Assembly: GCA_964524225.1 (NCBI GenBank)
Contig: CAZGEW010000003.1
Span: 1 to 36,372 of the forward strand
DNA: 36,372 nucleotides
Direction of reading: 5' to 3'
Source: GCA-2688775 sp964524225
Lineage (GTDB): Archaea > Nanobdellota > Nanobdellia > Woesearchaeales > GW2011-AR4
In this document: positions 9,334-17,792 of the stretch, piece by piece
Layout: each line of letters opens with the position of its first letter
Position numbering within the stretch: position 1 is the stretch's first letter
Program-made: the position numbers and the translations under genes
The notes under the pieces: generated by a model
What the model was told of the DNA's origin: nothing
The model's database searches: none
What the model saw: the letters and a program-made list of their open reading frames with translations, nothing else

Positions 9334-10326
9334 TTAATAATTATATTCATCCCCAATATATAATAACTTAGAACCTTCATTATCAAACTTGAATTTTAAC
9401 CCCCTTAAATTTTTCATTGCTCTTCTTAATCTTTCATGATTCCTTTCATTACAATAAAAAAGCATAAAGCCACCTCCGCCGGCACCCAATAATTTGCCAC
9501 CAATTGCACCATTCTTCAATCCCTTATCATAAATTTTGTTTATAAGCTGGTTACTTATTTTTGAAGTAAGTTGTTTTTTCAATTGCCAGTTTTGATGCAG
9601 AAGATTCCCAAATTCATCTAAATCACTTTGATATAAGGCGTCGCGTAAATTCCAAACCAATTGGACCATTTTCTTAAGCACATTAAGCTTGCCTTTAGAA
9701 TGGATGTTTTTTTTCTGCTCTTTAAGTATCGAAGACGTCTTTCTCTGCAGACCTGTATAAAACATCAGCAGATTCTTTTGCAAAGTTTGATAGGTATCTT
9801 TTGTTAAGTGTATTGGCTCAACATTTACATTGCCTGAAGGATTGAATTTTATCACGTTTAAACCTCCAAATGAAGCAGCATATTGGTCTTGCTTTCCAAT
9901 TGGCTCTTTTAATCTGTTGATTTCTATATCACAGGCTTCACCTGCAAGTTGTTCTTTTGTCACATGCTTACCAAATTTTGTATATAAATTATGCAATAAT
10001 CCTACCGTAAATGAAGATGATGAACCCAACCCAGTATTTGCCGGTATATCAGCATTTGAGCTAATCTCAAGTGCGCCATTAATTTTAAATTTCTTTAGCA
10101 CTTCTTTAACAATTGGATGTTTTATTTTTTTAATATCGACTACTGTCTCTAGTTTAGAATACCTTATCCTTATTTTATCTTCGTCAAAAAAATTATGAGT
10201 AGAAATATACATAAACTGATTAATTGTAGTACTCAGTACTGCACCTTGTGATTCTTTATAGAATTCTTCCATATCAGAACCACCGCCTACAAAACTTATT
10301 CTGAATGGTGTCCTTGTGATTATCAT
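9334..10326 (-). CDS. hddA: D-glycero-D-manno-heptose 7-phosphate kinase (GHMP family)
   Basis: The 330-residue GHMP kinase begins MIITRTPFRISFVGGGSD and has the ATP-binding GLGSSSSFTVGLL, followed by EPIGKQDQYAASFGG and the C-terminal GGKLLGAGGGGFMLFY loop. This set is typical of HddA, which phosphorylates heptose 7-phosphate at C1 to the 1,7-bisphosphate. It is the first gene of the operon with hddC and gmhA. The C7 phosphatase GmhB, needed next, is not seen in the window. Confidence 0.88.
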   Translation of the reverse strand: MIITRTPFRISFVGGGSDMEEFYKESQGAVLSTTINQFMYISTHNFFDEDKIRIRYSKLETVVDIKKIKHPIVKEVLKKFKINGALEISSNADIPANTGLGSSSSFTVGLLHNLYTKFGKHVTKEQLAGEACDIEINRLKEPIGKQDQYAASFGGLNVIKFNPSGNVNVEPIHLTKDTYQTLQKNLLMFYTGLQRKTSSILKEQKKNIHSKGKLNVLKKMVQLVWNLRDALYQSDLDEFGNLLHQNWQLKKQLTSKISNQLINKIYDKGLKNGAIGGKLLGAGGGGFMLFYCNERNHERLRRAMKNLRGLKFKFDNEGSKLLYIGDEYNY

Positions 10327-10357
10327 TTTTCAATTTTTAGTATAGCTTATTTTTAAT

Positions 10358-10382
10358 TGACAATTTAAAAAACTAATTGTCA
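10358..10382. repeat. 8-bp inverted repeat before hddA
   Basis: TGACAATT (10358-10365) and AATTGTCA (10375-10382) are perfect complements around a nine-base A-rich loop. The repeat lies between the stop of the GT-C-like gene and the hddA start in a 107-base gap that also has TATA-like stretches near 10384-10408. It could be an operator or a transcript-end hairpin. Confidence 0.4.
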
Positions 10383-10433
10383 TATTTATATGAAAAGCTC
10401 ATTTATTTAAATTTTTGTGCATTATTCTATAAA

Positions 10434-12977
10434 TCAATTATTAACATTGGATCCTTCATAGTATTTTTTCAGCAAAACAGTAAAAATAATGGCTATTCCG
10501 GCAAAACCTATTAATGATACTATACCGAATATTTTTTCAATGTTTAGAACAGAATATTCAAGAACTATGGTGTCTCCTTTTGTAGGTTTGATTAATATTA
10601 ACTCGTTATTAGTAGCAAATACTGGAACTTTTTTGCCACCCATATATGCTTGCCATCTTGAAAAATATTGCTCCTTGAATACAACCAAGTCATTATCACT
10701 AAAATTGCCAAAAATCTCCACTTTTGTGGGTGTCAATCTTTCAAACCTCAAAGACTCAGGTTTCTTAGGATTTTCCACAAAATTTATGCCGTCATACTTA
10801 AAAGGATAGTATTTACTGATAGTTGTAAATTTGTAACCCCCCTTTTCTTTATATTTTTCATCATTTACACTTCCAACCAAGTCAACTTTTTCTGCATAAT
10901 TGGTGTTGTTAACTAACAATATTAACATACAGTCTTTTTGATATAAAGGAGAAGTAAAATTTGGGTAAAGTTGCAATATGACATAATTTCCAATCGGATG
11001 ACATATATTCATCAATAAATATTTATAACCCCCTAATATTAAATAATTAGATAGTTCAGTACCAGTTTTAGTTAATATTATATCTGGCTCTCCAAATGAA
11101 TTCTGGCCATGAATTTTCTCATGAGGGGTTCTAGATATTACAAGTTCTATACGTTCACTTCTTGAGCCATATCTACCGGTAAGGTAACTGATCCCATAAT
11201 CCACTACATTGTTAAACACACCATAGGTCATTATTCTTCCGTCTATTGGCATTTGTCTTATAAAATTAATCTCTTCTTTGTAAATTTCACCTCTCATGAA
11301 TGATTCACCATGAATATTTGTAATATTTTGTTTCGCGTACGGAACTGTGTGCAAAAAAGCAAGAAAAACAGCAATGATTGATATTGATTTTATGTACTTA
11401 TTATCAATCAAGCAAATTGCTACAAGAATGGATGCGCCTAGTAGGATTAATAAATATGGTCCAATTGTCCTGGATAAACCGCCAACCCTGATTCCTATGT
11501 TGTATATTAATAATGATAATACAGCAAGATTTAGTATATATCCCCAAGCGTATATTCTAAAATTTTTTATGCTACTCAATTTGTACAAAAGCATTAATAT
11601 AAAAAATATACCAACTCCAAATATAGAAAGGAAGAAACCGATTTTGTGGTCATCTATCCTGTTTACATCAGGATAGCGTAATGAGATTATTTTGATTTCC
11701 TCATGGAAAAAACTTTTGAAAAAAACAATTACATCAGACTTTATATTATGAAAGCTCACTTTATGTTCTACAAGAAAATCCTTAAAAATTAACGGTGTGG
11801 AAACAAAAAATAATGGCGATAAAATAATAGTTGTCACTATAATTAAAATTTTAACTTTATTGTTAAATGCCAATTTCAAGAAGTTATTGATTTCAGTTCG
11901 ATCTTTTAAATAATACAATTTTGTTATCGAAAATAAACTCGCAGCAAGAATAATAACACCTACTCCATAAGCAGAATGTATCAATAAAACTAAAAATGAG
12001 AAGTATATTATAAGAATAAACTCATTTAATTTTTTTGGGTTTTCAATAATCATGCTTATAAGCAGGTAAGCTGAAGGATAAGCGTAATATTGTTTAAAAC
12101 TCTCCAAAAATTGCAATGAATAAAAATTGAGGCCCACTGACATGCTGATGGCTGTTACAGTTAGTACATTCGAGATTGACTTTTCTTTGTTAAGGATAGA
12201 ATAAAAAAGCATTCCAAGCGATAATGTTGACAATAGCAGTATGAATAGCGAGATGGAATTGAAGAATAAAATTGGATGTATAAACCCAAGGAAAAAGTTG
12301 GATAGTGCTACGTGTGTGATATACGTTGGCGGTACCCATAAGTAGGTTGCTTCCCCCATTCCTATGTTTGGGTCATAAATTGGTATTAAACCAAAATTAT
12401 TCAATCCGTTTACAGCAACTTGAACTCTGTAAAACTCTCTTGAGCCATTAGCCATAAACAAATTTTTATCATTGAGTATGCTCATGCCTATGAAGCCAGT
12501 AAAGAAAATAGCTGCTAAAGCCAAAATGAAATCTTTATCGTCCAAATTGAAAGCATCTAATGACTTACTTTTTAATAAAAGAAAACTGATTAAAGGTAAT
12601 AAATAAAAAATGGCAGCGATTGCGAATAAACTCAATCGAACGGATAAATATGTTGAAATTAAATAAATCATAGTAGAAGGTATAAATGATATCGCAAAAC
12701 CAATTAGATAATTTAATATAAAATTTCTTTTCCTTAATAATAACCCAAATACAGCAAATGGAAGATAAATTAAAAATATATAAAACAATTGTGGGAAAAC
12801 AGAAAAAGCAGCTGAAAAGTAGATAAGATTTTTTATTCCATTTTTGATATTTGTTAGGTAATCTATGAAAAATGCAATAATTAGAATGCTAATTGATAAA
12901 AGGCTAAAAACTTTTAGAAATAAAAAAATCAATAAGAAATGAAATATTACTAATATATGCACAAGTTTTAGTTTCAT
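10434..12977 (-). CDS. Polytopic membrane protein, YfhO/GT-C glycosyltransferase-like
   Basis: The protein has about 847 residues with a dozen or more hydrophobic segments up to about residue 560, then a soluble C-terminal region and a last membrane segment. The first extracellular loop carries NGLNNFGLIPIYDPNIGMGE followed by ATYLWVPP, as in GT-C polyprenyl-sugar transferases. Near the C-terminus, FKEQYFSRWQAYMGGKKVPV matches the typical end domain of YfhO-like proteins. The start is placed at ATG 12977; a TTG four codons upstream is possible but weaker. It lies upstream of and in line with the heptose operon, so a role in glycan transfer outside the membrane is likely. A truncated paralogue lies at 15053-15450. 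Confidence 0.8.
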   Translation of the reverse strand: MKLKLVHILVIFHFLLIFLFLKVFSLLSISILIIAFFIDYLTNIKNGIKNLIYFSAAFSVFPQLFYIFLIYLPFAVFGLLLRKRNFILNYLIGFAISFIPSTMIYLISTYLSVRLSLFAIAAIFYLLPLISFLLLKSKSLDAFNLDDKDFILALAAIFFTGFIGMSILNDKNLFMANGSREFYRVQVAVNGLNNFGLIPIYDPNIGMGEATYLWVPPTYITHVALSNFFLGFIHPILFFNSISLFILLLSTLSLGMLFYSILNKEKSISNVLTVTAISMSVGLNFYSLQFLESFKQYYAYPSAYLLISMIIENPKKLNEFILIIYFSFLVLLIHSAYGVGVIILAASLFSITKLYYLKDRTEINNFLKLAFNNKVKILIIVTTIILSPLFFVSTPLIFKDFLVEHKVSFHNIKSDVIVFFKSFFHEEIKIISLRYPDVNRIDDHKIGFFLSIFGVGIFFILMLLYKLSSIKNFRIYAWGYILNLAVLSLLIYNIGIRVGGLSRTIGPYLLILLGASILVAICLIDNKYIKSISIIAVFLAFLHTVPYAKQNITNIHGESFMRGEIYKEEINFIRQMPIDGRIMTYGVFNNVVDYGISYLTGRYGSRSERIELVISRTPHEKIHGQNSFGEPDIILTKTGTELSNYLILGGYKYLLMNICHPIGNYVILQLYPNFTSPLYQKDCMLILLVNNTNYAEKVDLVGSVNDEKYKEKGGYKFTTISKYYPFKYDGINFVENPKKPESLRFERLTPTKVEIFGNFSDNDLVVFKEQYFSRWQAYMGGKKVPVFATNNELILIKPTKGDTIVLEYSVLNIEKIFGIVSLIGFAGIAIIFTVLLKKYYEGSNVNN

Positions 12978-12989
12978 ATAAATCAACAA

Positions 12990-13085
12990 TTAATGACTAG
13001 CAAAATATGTCCTCTTACGAGGACTAAGGGTTTATAATTCTTACGAGATTTTCACCTAAGCCCTATAAAGCTATAAGGCAAGTAC
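12990..13085 (-). other. Intergenic hairpins and CTTACGAG repeats after the radical SAM gene
   Basis: A perfect hairpin GTCCTC-TTAC-GAGGAC lies at 13009-13024. In minus-strand RNA, GCCTTATA and TATAGGGC (13060-13079) form a second stem with one wobble and a four-base loop. CTTACGAG occurs at 13014-13021 and 13040-13047, and CTTACG again at 13085-13090 over the stop codon. The hairpins could end the radical SAM transcript. Their richer G+C and repeats also recall the edge of a mobile element. No gene is seen here. Confidence 0.45.
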
Positions 13086-14585
13086 TTACGCTTTCGTCAT
13101 AGGATTTAAAACTCTAAATCCTGCACCCTTTTTAATGTAAGTTCTCAGTAAAATCTTTAGCATTCTAAATGGTGTGCCGGGGTTATAAAAAAGAAGATGA
13201 GTCATTCTTTTAAGAAAATTACCGTCGTTAATTAATCTGAACAAATCATTTAGCCTTTCTGATTCTTTATCCACTATAACTTCCATTTCCTTTTTTAATC
13301 TTAGCAGTTCTTCTGGCCCAAAGTCTGAGAACTTAGCTACTGCCTCACCTAATATATGATCATACTCGGACCATTCAGGATTAATGAAGATATTATTTGC
13401 TTTTGCATACTCATATAAATAAGTACCTGGGTAAGGGGTTGCTACAGATATGTTATAAGAAAAGGGCTTTATCTTTTTTATAAGCTCTATAGTCTCGTTT
13501 ATCGTTTCTTTGGACTCACCTACATTGCCTATCATAAGGTAAGCGTGGGTTAGTATACCTAAATCCTTACAATCCTTGAAAGTATCTATGATCATCTCCA
13601 CAGTTGCCTGCTTGTTCACGTTATCAAGAATCTTTTGGCTTCCACTTTCTACGCCAAAAGCTATCACGAAACAGCCTGCTCTTTTCATCCATTCAAGCAC
13701 ATCTCTCTTTAAGCCTACTCTTGTCTGACACCTCCATAGTATAGGGATTTTCCTTTTTATTATCTCCTTGCAGATATCAACTACCCTCTGCTGGTGGAAT
13801 GCAAAAGTATCATCCTGAAAGAAAATAAAGTCAGGTTTGAAGTTCTTTACCATATACTCAATTTCGTCAACAGTTCTTTTGGCTGAGGCAAACCTGACTT
13901 TTGGGCCAAAAAGACTTATCAAGATGGGCTGGCAGAAAGTGCATCTATAAGGGCAGCCCCTGCTAGAGACTATTCCGAGCTCTCTAACGCCTTTTAACCT
14001 AAAGTATTCTTTAACAGGGAATGATAAAAGGTCAGGTATAGGTACATCGTCAAGATTTTCCCACTCATTAACAGGCTCATTGATGTTGATCTTTCCATCA
14101 AGCTTATACATAATACCTTTTATTTGGGATAATTGTCGTATGTCGTTATGCAAAGCATCAATTATACTATCTATTTTTACTTCTCCAAGGGCAATCAAAT
14201 CAACATCTAGGTCATCAAAAGTTTTTTCTTTTCTTGCCGTTGGATGAGCACCACCTCCCATTATGAAAGAGTTCTGGTCTTTAGAGCGTATAATGCTAAT
14301 TATTTTCTTCACCCTATCAACAAGTGTAGTGGAGAAAGATAGTATATACACTCCATTCTTAGCATCTAAATTCTCGATCCTTTCAAAATCATTCTCAAAT
14401 AATAAGTCTATAACATGGGGCTTATACCCTGTTTTCTTAAGAATTGCGCTTATATTGGCCAATCCAACAGGCAAATTTATTGAGCTTTGCTTTTCCAGCT
14501 GCGCAGGATTTATAAGAAATAGGGGTCTCTGCTTGATTGCCTGCTCCTGCAATATGCCGCCACCAATATTTTTTTGTACCGTCAT
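13086..14585 (-). CDS. B12-binding-domain radical SAM enzyme
   Basis: The 499-residue protein has an N-terminal cobalamin-binding-like domain (PVGLANISAILKKTGYKPHVID, FIMGGGAHPTA, LIALGEVKID). A radical SAM core follows with the [4Fe-4S] motif RGCPYRCTFC near residue 210, ending in ISVATPYPGTYLYEYAK. This is the B12-dependent class that includes methyltransferases and lipid or cofactor modifiers. The N-terminal part is shortened and lacks a clear DxHxxG, so cobalamin may not be bound. G+C is somewhat higher than in neighbouring genes, and gene debris lies upstream of it, suggesting transfer. The substrate is unknown. Confidence 0.82.
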   Translation of the reverse strand: MTVQKNIGGGILQEQAIKQRPLFLINPAQLEKQSSINLPVGLANISAILKKTGYKPHVIDLLFENDFERIENLDAKNGVYILSFSTTLVDRVKKIISIIRSKDQNSFIMGGGAHPTARKEKTFDDLDVDLIALGEVKIDSIIDALHNDIRQLSQIKGIMYKLDGKININEPVNEWENLDDVPIPDLLSFPVKEYFRLKGVRELGIVSSRGCPYRCTFCQPILISLFGPKVRFASAKRTVDEIEYMVKNFKPDFIFFQDDTFAFHQQRVVDICKEIIKRKIPILWRCQTRVGLKRDVLEWMKRAGCFVIAFGVESGSQKILDNVNKQATVEMIIDTFKDCKDLGILTHAYLMIGNVGESKETINETIELIKKIKPFSYNISVATPYPGTYLYEYAKANNIFINPEWSEYDHILGEAVAKFSDFGPEELLRLKKEMEVIVDKESERLNDLFRLINDGNFLKRMTHLLFYNPGTPFRMLKILLRTYIKKGAGFRVLNPMTKA

Positions 14586-14630
14586 TATAGTTATTGATAT
14601 ATGTTATAACTTTATTTATATACTTTTTGT

Positions 14631-15035
14631 ATGTACCGGCTGGCTTTGGCAGATGAAACTTTCCCGTCTATTAAAGGGGCTAAAAGGAGGTTTAAAGAGA
14701 TAAACAGGGAAAGGAAGTTAGAAGGAAAAGAGCCCTTTAAGTATCCTGAAGGCTAGACATTAGCGGTAAGCTATTTGGCTATGCTGAAGCTTTACGCTTC
14801 TCTATTTCTGTCAGAAGTTCCATTCAACAAAATGATAGAAGGAGGTAATTGGAGAATTAAATACGAGCTAAGGACATCTTATTTCGTAGAAGGATCTATA
14901 ACTGCAAGAACTGTTTTGATTTGCTTATACGATTCGATTTATACATTCAGAAATGGAATGTCCGATGAGAGTTTTGCTCATAAGCACACTAACTGGCTAA
15001 CTTCAATCTGCATCATCACCGTTAGATATAAATAA
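14631..15035 (+). pseudogene. Degraded coding fragments of unknown origin
   Basis: A 41-codon ORF at 14631-14756 (MYRLALADETFPSIKGAKRR..) ends in TAG. It is followed in another frame by an open stretch at 14775-15035 (..MIEGGNWRIKYELRTSYFVE..). Both read like pieces of a charged soluble protein, not random AT-rich sequence, and composition matches the higher-G+C radical SAM region. A decayed transposase or other mobile gene is one guess, but no diagnostic motif is visible. Nothing else is seen between 14586 and 15052. Confidence 0.3.
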
Positions 15036-15052
15036 GCTCTTTATTACCCAAC

Positions 15053-15450
15053 TCAAATGCTTCGATTGATTTTTTCCTTAAAATTATAATTCCTATTACC
15101 TATTATTGGCAACAAATAAAAAGAAGCAATTATAATGGGTAGATTTAATGGTAGGGGCAAATAAGTTGATGTAAAATATAATGCAGTTGAGGGAAGAAAA
15201 GATAATGCAAAACCAGCTATGTAACTCGAAAAGAAACCCTTCCTTTGCAGTAAAAAGCCAAAGATTGCAAATGGTAGACAGATTAAGTATATGTAAAACA
15301 AAGTGTAAAACAAAGGCTTAAAAATGGAAAAAGCTGCAAAAGGTAGAGTTGATATTTTATTCCGTTACTTACCTTTATATAGTTATCTATCAAAAAAGCT
15401 ACAATCAAAAGAAAGATTGAAAAGGGGTTAAATATTTTTAACAATATATA
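15053..15450 (-). pseudogene. Truncated, frameshifted paralogue of the GT-C-like membrane protein
   Basis: Two frames together reproduce the N-terminal region of the 10434-12977 protein. The first reads NYILLKIFNPFSIFLLIVAF and on to VSNGIK. After a one-base shift in an A-run near 15352, the second reads AAFSIFKPLFYTLFYIYLIC and then LPFAIFGFLLQRKGFF. The parent has LPFAVFGLLLRKRNF at the matching place. There is an in-frame stop just upstream and no start codon. Similarity ends after FYLLPII, about 110 codons in, where the debris of 14631-15035 begins. This is a dead partial copy left by duplication or insertion. Confidence 0.75.
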
Positions 15451-15490
15451 ATTATTAAAGAGTTATGCTTTTACAAATCGTAAGGTAAAG

Positions 15491-15510
15491 CTTAAATAAA
15501 ACAACGAGGT
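15491..15510 (+). promoter_or_regulatory. aspS promoter and ribosome-binding site
   Basis: A TATA-like CTTAAATA at 15491-15498 and GAGGT at 15506-15510, nine bases before the ATG at 15520, mark the start of the AspRS gene. Unlike several neighbours, this gene appears to have a Shine-Dalgarno element. Confidence 0.5.
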
Positions 15511-15519
15511 TTAACATAG

Positions 15520-17745
15520 ATGAAAAGAACCCACACTTGTGGAGAATTGACAGAAAAAGACCTTAACAAAAAAGTAACTTTGTGTGGATGGTGCTCCACA
15601 ACCAGAGACCATGGTGGAGTTATTTTTATTGATTTAAGAGACAGGTATGGAATAACACAAGTGGTTTTTGATCCTTCTTTTAATCTTGATGTGCACAAAA
15701 TAGCTGAAAGACTTGGAAGAGAAGATGTCATTCAAGTGCATGGCATCGTTAAGCATAGAAAGAAGGGTATGGAGAACTTAAGGCTACACACTGGCGCAAT
15801 AGAAGTTTTTATTGAAAACATTGAAATTCTAAGCGAAGCAGAAACACCTCCAATTGAGATTGATGACAGAGTTATAGCTCATGAGGATTTAAGGCTTAAG
15901 TACAGGTACCTAGATTTAAGAAAGCCCAACATGCAGCAAAACATTGTAACAAGACATAAGATTGTTAAGGCAGTTAGGGATTATTTTGATAACTTAGGAT
16001 TTTTGGAGATTGAAACACCGATATTAGCTAAAAGCACACCTGAAGGAGCTCGAGACTATCTTGTGCCATCAAGGCTACATCCTAGCAAATTTTATGCCTT
16101 GCCTCAAAGCCCTCAAATTTTTAAACAATTGCTTATGGTTTCTGGCTTTGATAGGTACTTTCAAATTGCAAGATGTTTTAGAGACGAAGACCTAAGGATT
16201 GATAGACAACCAGAATTTACACAAATAGATGTTGAGATGAGTTTTGTTGAGCAAAACGACATTATGGAAGTGGTTGAAGGTATGATAAAATATATTTGGC
16301 GTATTGTTTTGAATAAAGAGCTAAAGACGCCATTCCAAAGGATAACTTATGAAGAGGCAATCAACAAATATGGCTTAGACAAGCCTGACACAAGGTTTGA
16401 GTTGCATCTTATTGATGTTACAGAAGTGGTAAGGCACTCAAATTTTGAGGTCTTTACAAAGGCAATTAAACTTGTGAAATGCATAAATGCAAAAGGCTGT
16501 GCTTCTTTTAGTAGAACAATAATTGAGGAGCTAACAAGCCTTGTTTCAATTTATGGAGCAAAAGGCTTAGCATGGATGAAAGTCTCTGATAAAGGACTTG
16601 AAAGCTCAATTGTCAAGTTCTTTAATGAAAAAATCCAAAAGGAATTAATGAATGTTACACATGCAAAAAAAGGTGATATATTATTTTTTGTTGCTGATTC
16701 TAATCATAAAATTGTAAATGACTCTTTAGGACATTTAAGAGTAGAATTAGCTAAAAGACTAAATTTGATTGATAAAAATCACTTTAACTTTGTTTGGGTC
16801 ACTGATTTTCCGATAATAGAATGGGCTGAAGAAGAGCAAAGGTATGTTGCAGTGCATCATCCATTCACAAGTCCAAAGGATGAAGACACCAAGCTTCTTG
16901 ACAAAGAACCAACCAATGTAAGGGCAAAGGCATATGACATTGTATTAAATGGCATTGAAATAGGTGGAGGTTCAATTAGAATTCATAGAAGCGATATACA
17001 AGCAAAGATGTTTTCTATTCTCGGATTAAGCAAAGAAGAAGCTGAGCAGAAATTTGGATTTTTGCTTGAGGCATTTAAATATGGCACACCACCTCATGGC
17101 GGCATTGCACTTGGTTTAGATAGAATAGTTGCAATGATAACTGGCAATGAATCAATAAGAGATGTAATAGCATTTCCTAAAAATAAGGCGGCAGAATCTT
17201 TAATGGAAGATGCACCAAGCGAAGCAAGTGATAAACAGCTTCAGGAATTGCATATCAAACTAGATTTTGTCAAAGATTTTAGAAATGTTGTATTTGACAA
17301 AATAAGAGATGTTTTGAATAAAGAAAAGATAGAATATGAAGTTCTTGAGCATAAGCCAATATTCACAAGTAAAGAGGCTGCTGAAATTAGAGGCACAGAG
17401 CTAAAGCAAGGCACAAAGGCTTTGATTTGCAAGACAGAAGAAGGGTTTATACAAGCTGTTGTAAGCGGTGCAAAAGAGCTCGACATAGGAAAATTGCAGA
17501 AATTGACATTATACAAAAAAATTGAATTGACAAATGCAAAAGAGGTTAGAAAAGTTACAGGCTGTAACATAGGAAGTGTGCCACCATTTGGCAATTTATT
17601 TGGTATTAAAGTGTATTTTGATAAGTCTATTGTAGAAAATGAAATTGTTGCATTTAATGCAGGCACTCATACAAAAAGTATAAAATTGAAAGCAAAGGAT
17701 TTAATAAAAGTTGTTAATCCAATTATTGGAGAATTTTCAAAATGA
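15520..17745 (+). CDS. aspS: Bacterial-type aspartyl-tRNA synthetase with fused C-terminal YbaK-like domain
   Basis: Residues 1-110 are the OB-fold anticodon-binding domain (VTLCGWCSTTRDHGGVIFID). The class II core carries TPEGARDYLVPSR (173-185), motif 2 RCFRDEDLR (218-226), and motif 3 GGIALGLDRI near 527-536. A GAD insertion lies at about 290-400. These mark a bacterial-type AspRS; archaeal AspRS lacks the GAD domain. The bacterial enzyme would end near LQELHIKL, about residue 580. Here a further 160 residues follow, with EVLEHKPIFTSKEAAEIRGT, GTKALICKTEEGF and GSVPPFGNL. This is the YbaK/ProXp deacylase fold that clears mischarged tRNA. The fusion would place a trans-editing domain on the synthetase; its substrate is unknown. 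Confidence 0.93.
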   Translation: MKRTHTCGELTEKDLNKKVTLCGWCSTTRDHGGVIFIDLRDRYGITQVVFDPSFNLDVHKIAERLGREDVIQVHGIVKHRKKGMENLRLHTGAIEVFIENIEILSEAETPPIEIDDRVIAHEDLRLKYRYLDLRKPNMQQNIVTRHKIVKAVRDYFDNLGFLEIETPILAKSTPEGARDYLVPSRLHPSKFYALPQSPQIFKQLLMVSGFDRYFQIARCFRDEDLRIDRQPEFTQIDVEMSFVEQNDIMEVVEGMIKYIWRIVLNKELKTPFQRITYEEAINKYGLDKPDTRFELHLIDVTEVVRHSNFEVFTKAIKLVKCINAKGCASFSRTIIEELTSLVSIYGAKGLAWMKVSDKGLESSIVKFFNEKIQKELMNVTHAKKGDILFFVADSNHKIVNDSLGHLRVELAKRLNLIDKNHFNFVWVTDFPIIEWAEEEQRYVAVHHPFTSPKDEDTKLLDKEPTNVRAKAYDIVLNGIEIGGGSIRIHRSDIQAKMFSILGLSKEEAEQKFGFLLEAFKYGTPPHGGIALGLDRIVAMITGNESIRDVIAFPKNKAAESLMEDAPSEASDKQLQELHIKLDFVKDFRNVVFDKIRDVLNKEKIEYEVLEHKPIFTSKEAAEIRGTELKQGTKALICKTEEGFIQAVVSGAKELDIGKLQKLTLYKKIELTNAKEVRKVTGCNIGSVPPFGNLFGIKVYFDKSIVENEIVAFNAGTHTKSIKLKAKDLIKVVNPIIGEFSK

Positions 17746-17756
17746 ATTTCCAAAAA

Positions 17757-17789
17757 TATATAAATAAGTTCTTTTAGTATTAAGAACTT
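17757..17789 (+). promoter_or_regulatory. TATA box and inverted repeat before the beta-helix gene
   Basis: TATATAAATA at 17757-17766 suits a transcription start near 17787, giving an untranslated leader of about six bases before the ATG at 17793. AAGTTCTT (17766-17773) and AAGAACTT (17782-17789) form an inverted repeat between the TATA box and the start, a position suited to a repressor operator. Confidence 0.45.
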
Positions 17790-17792
17790 GAG

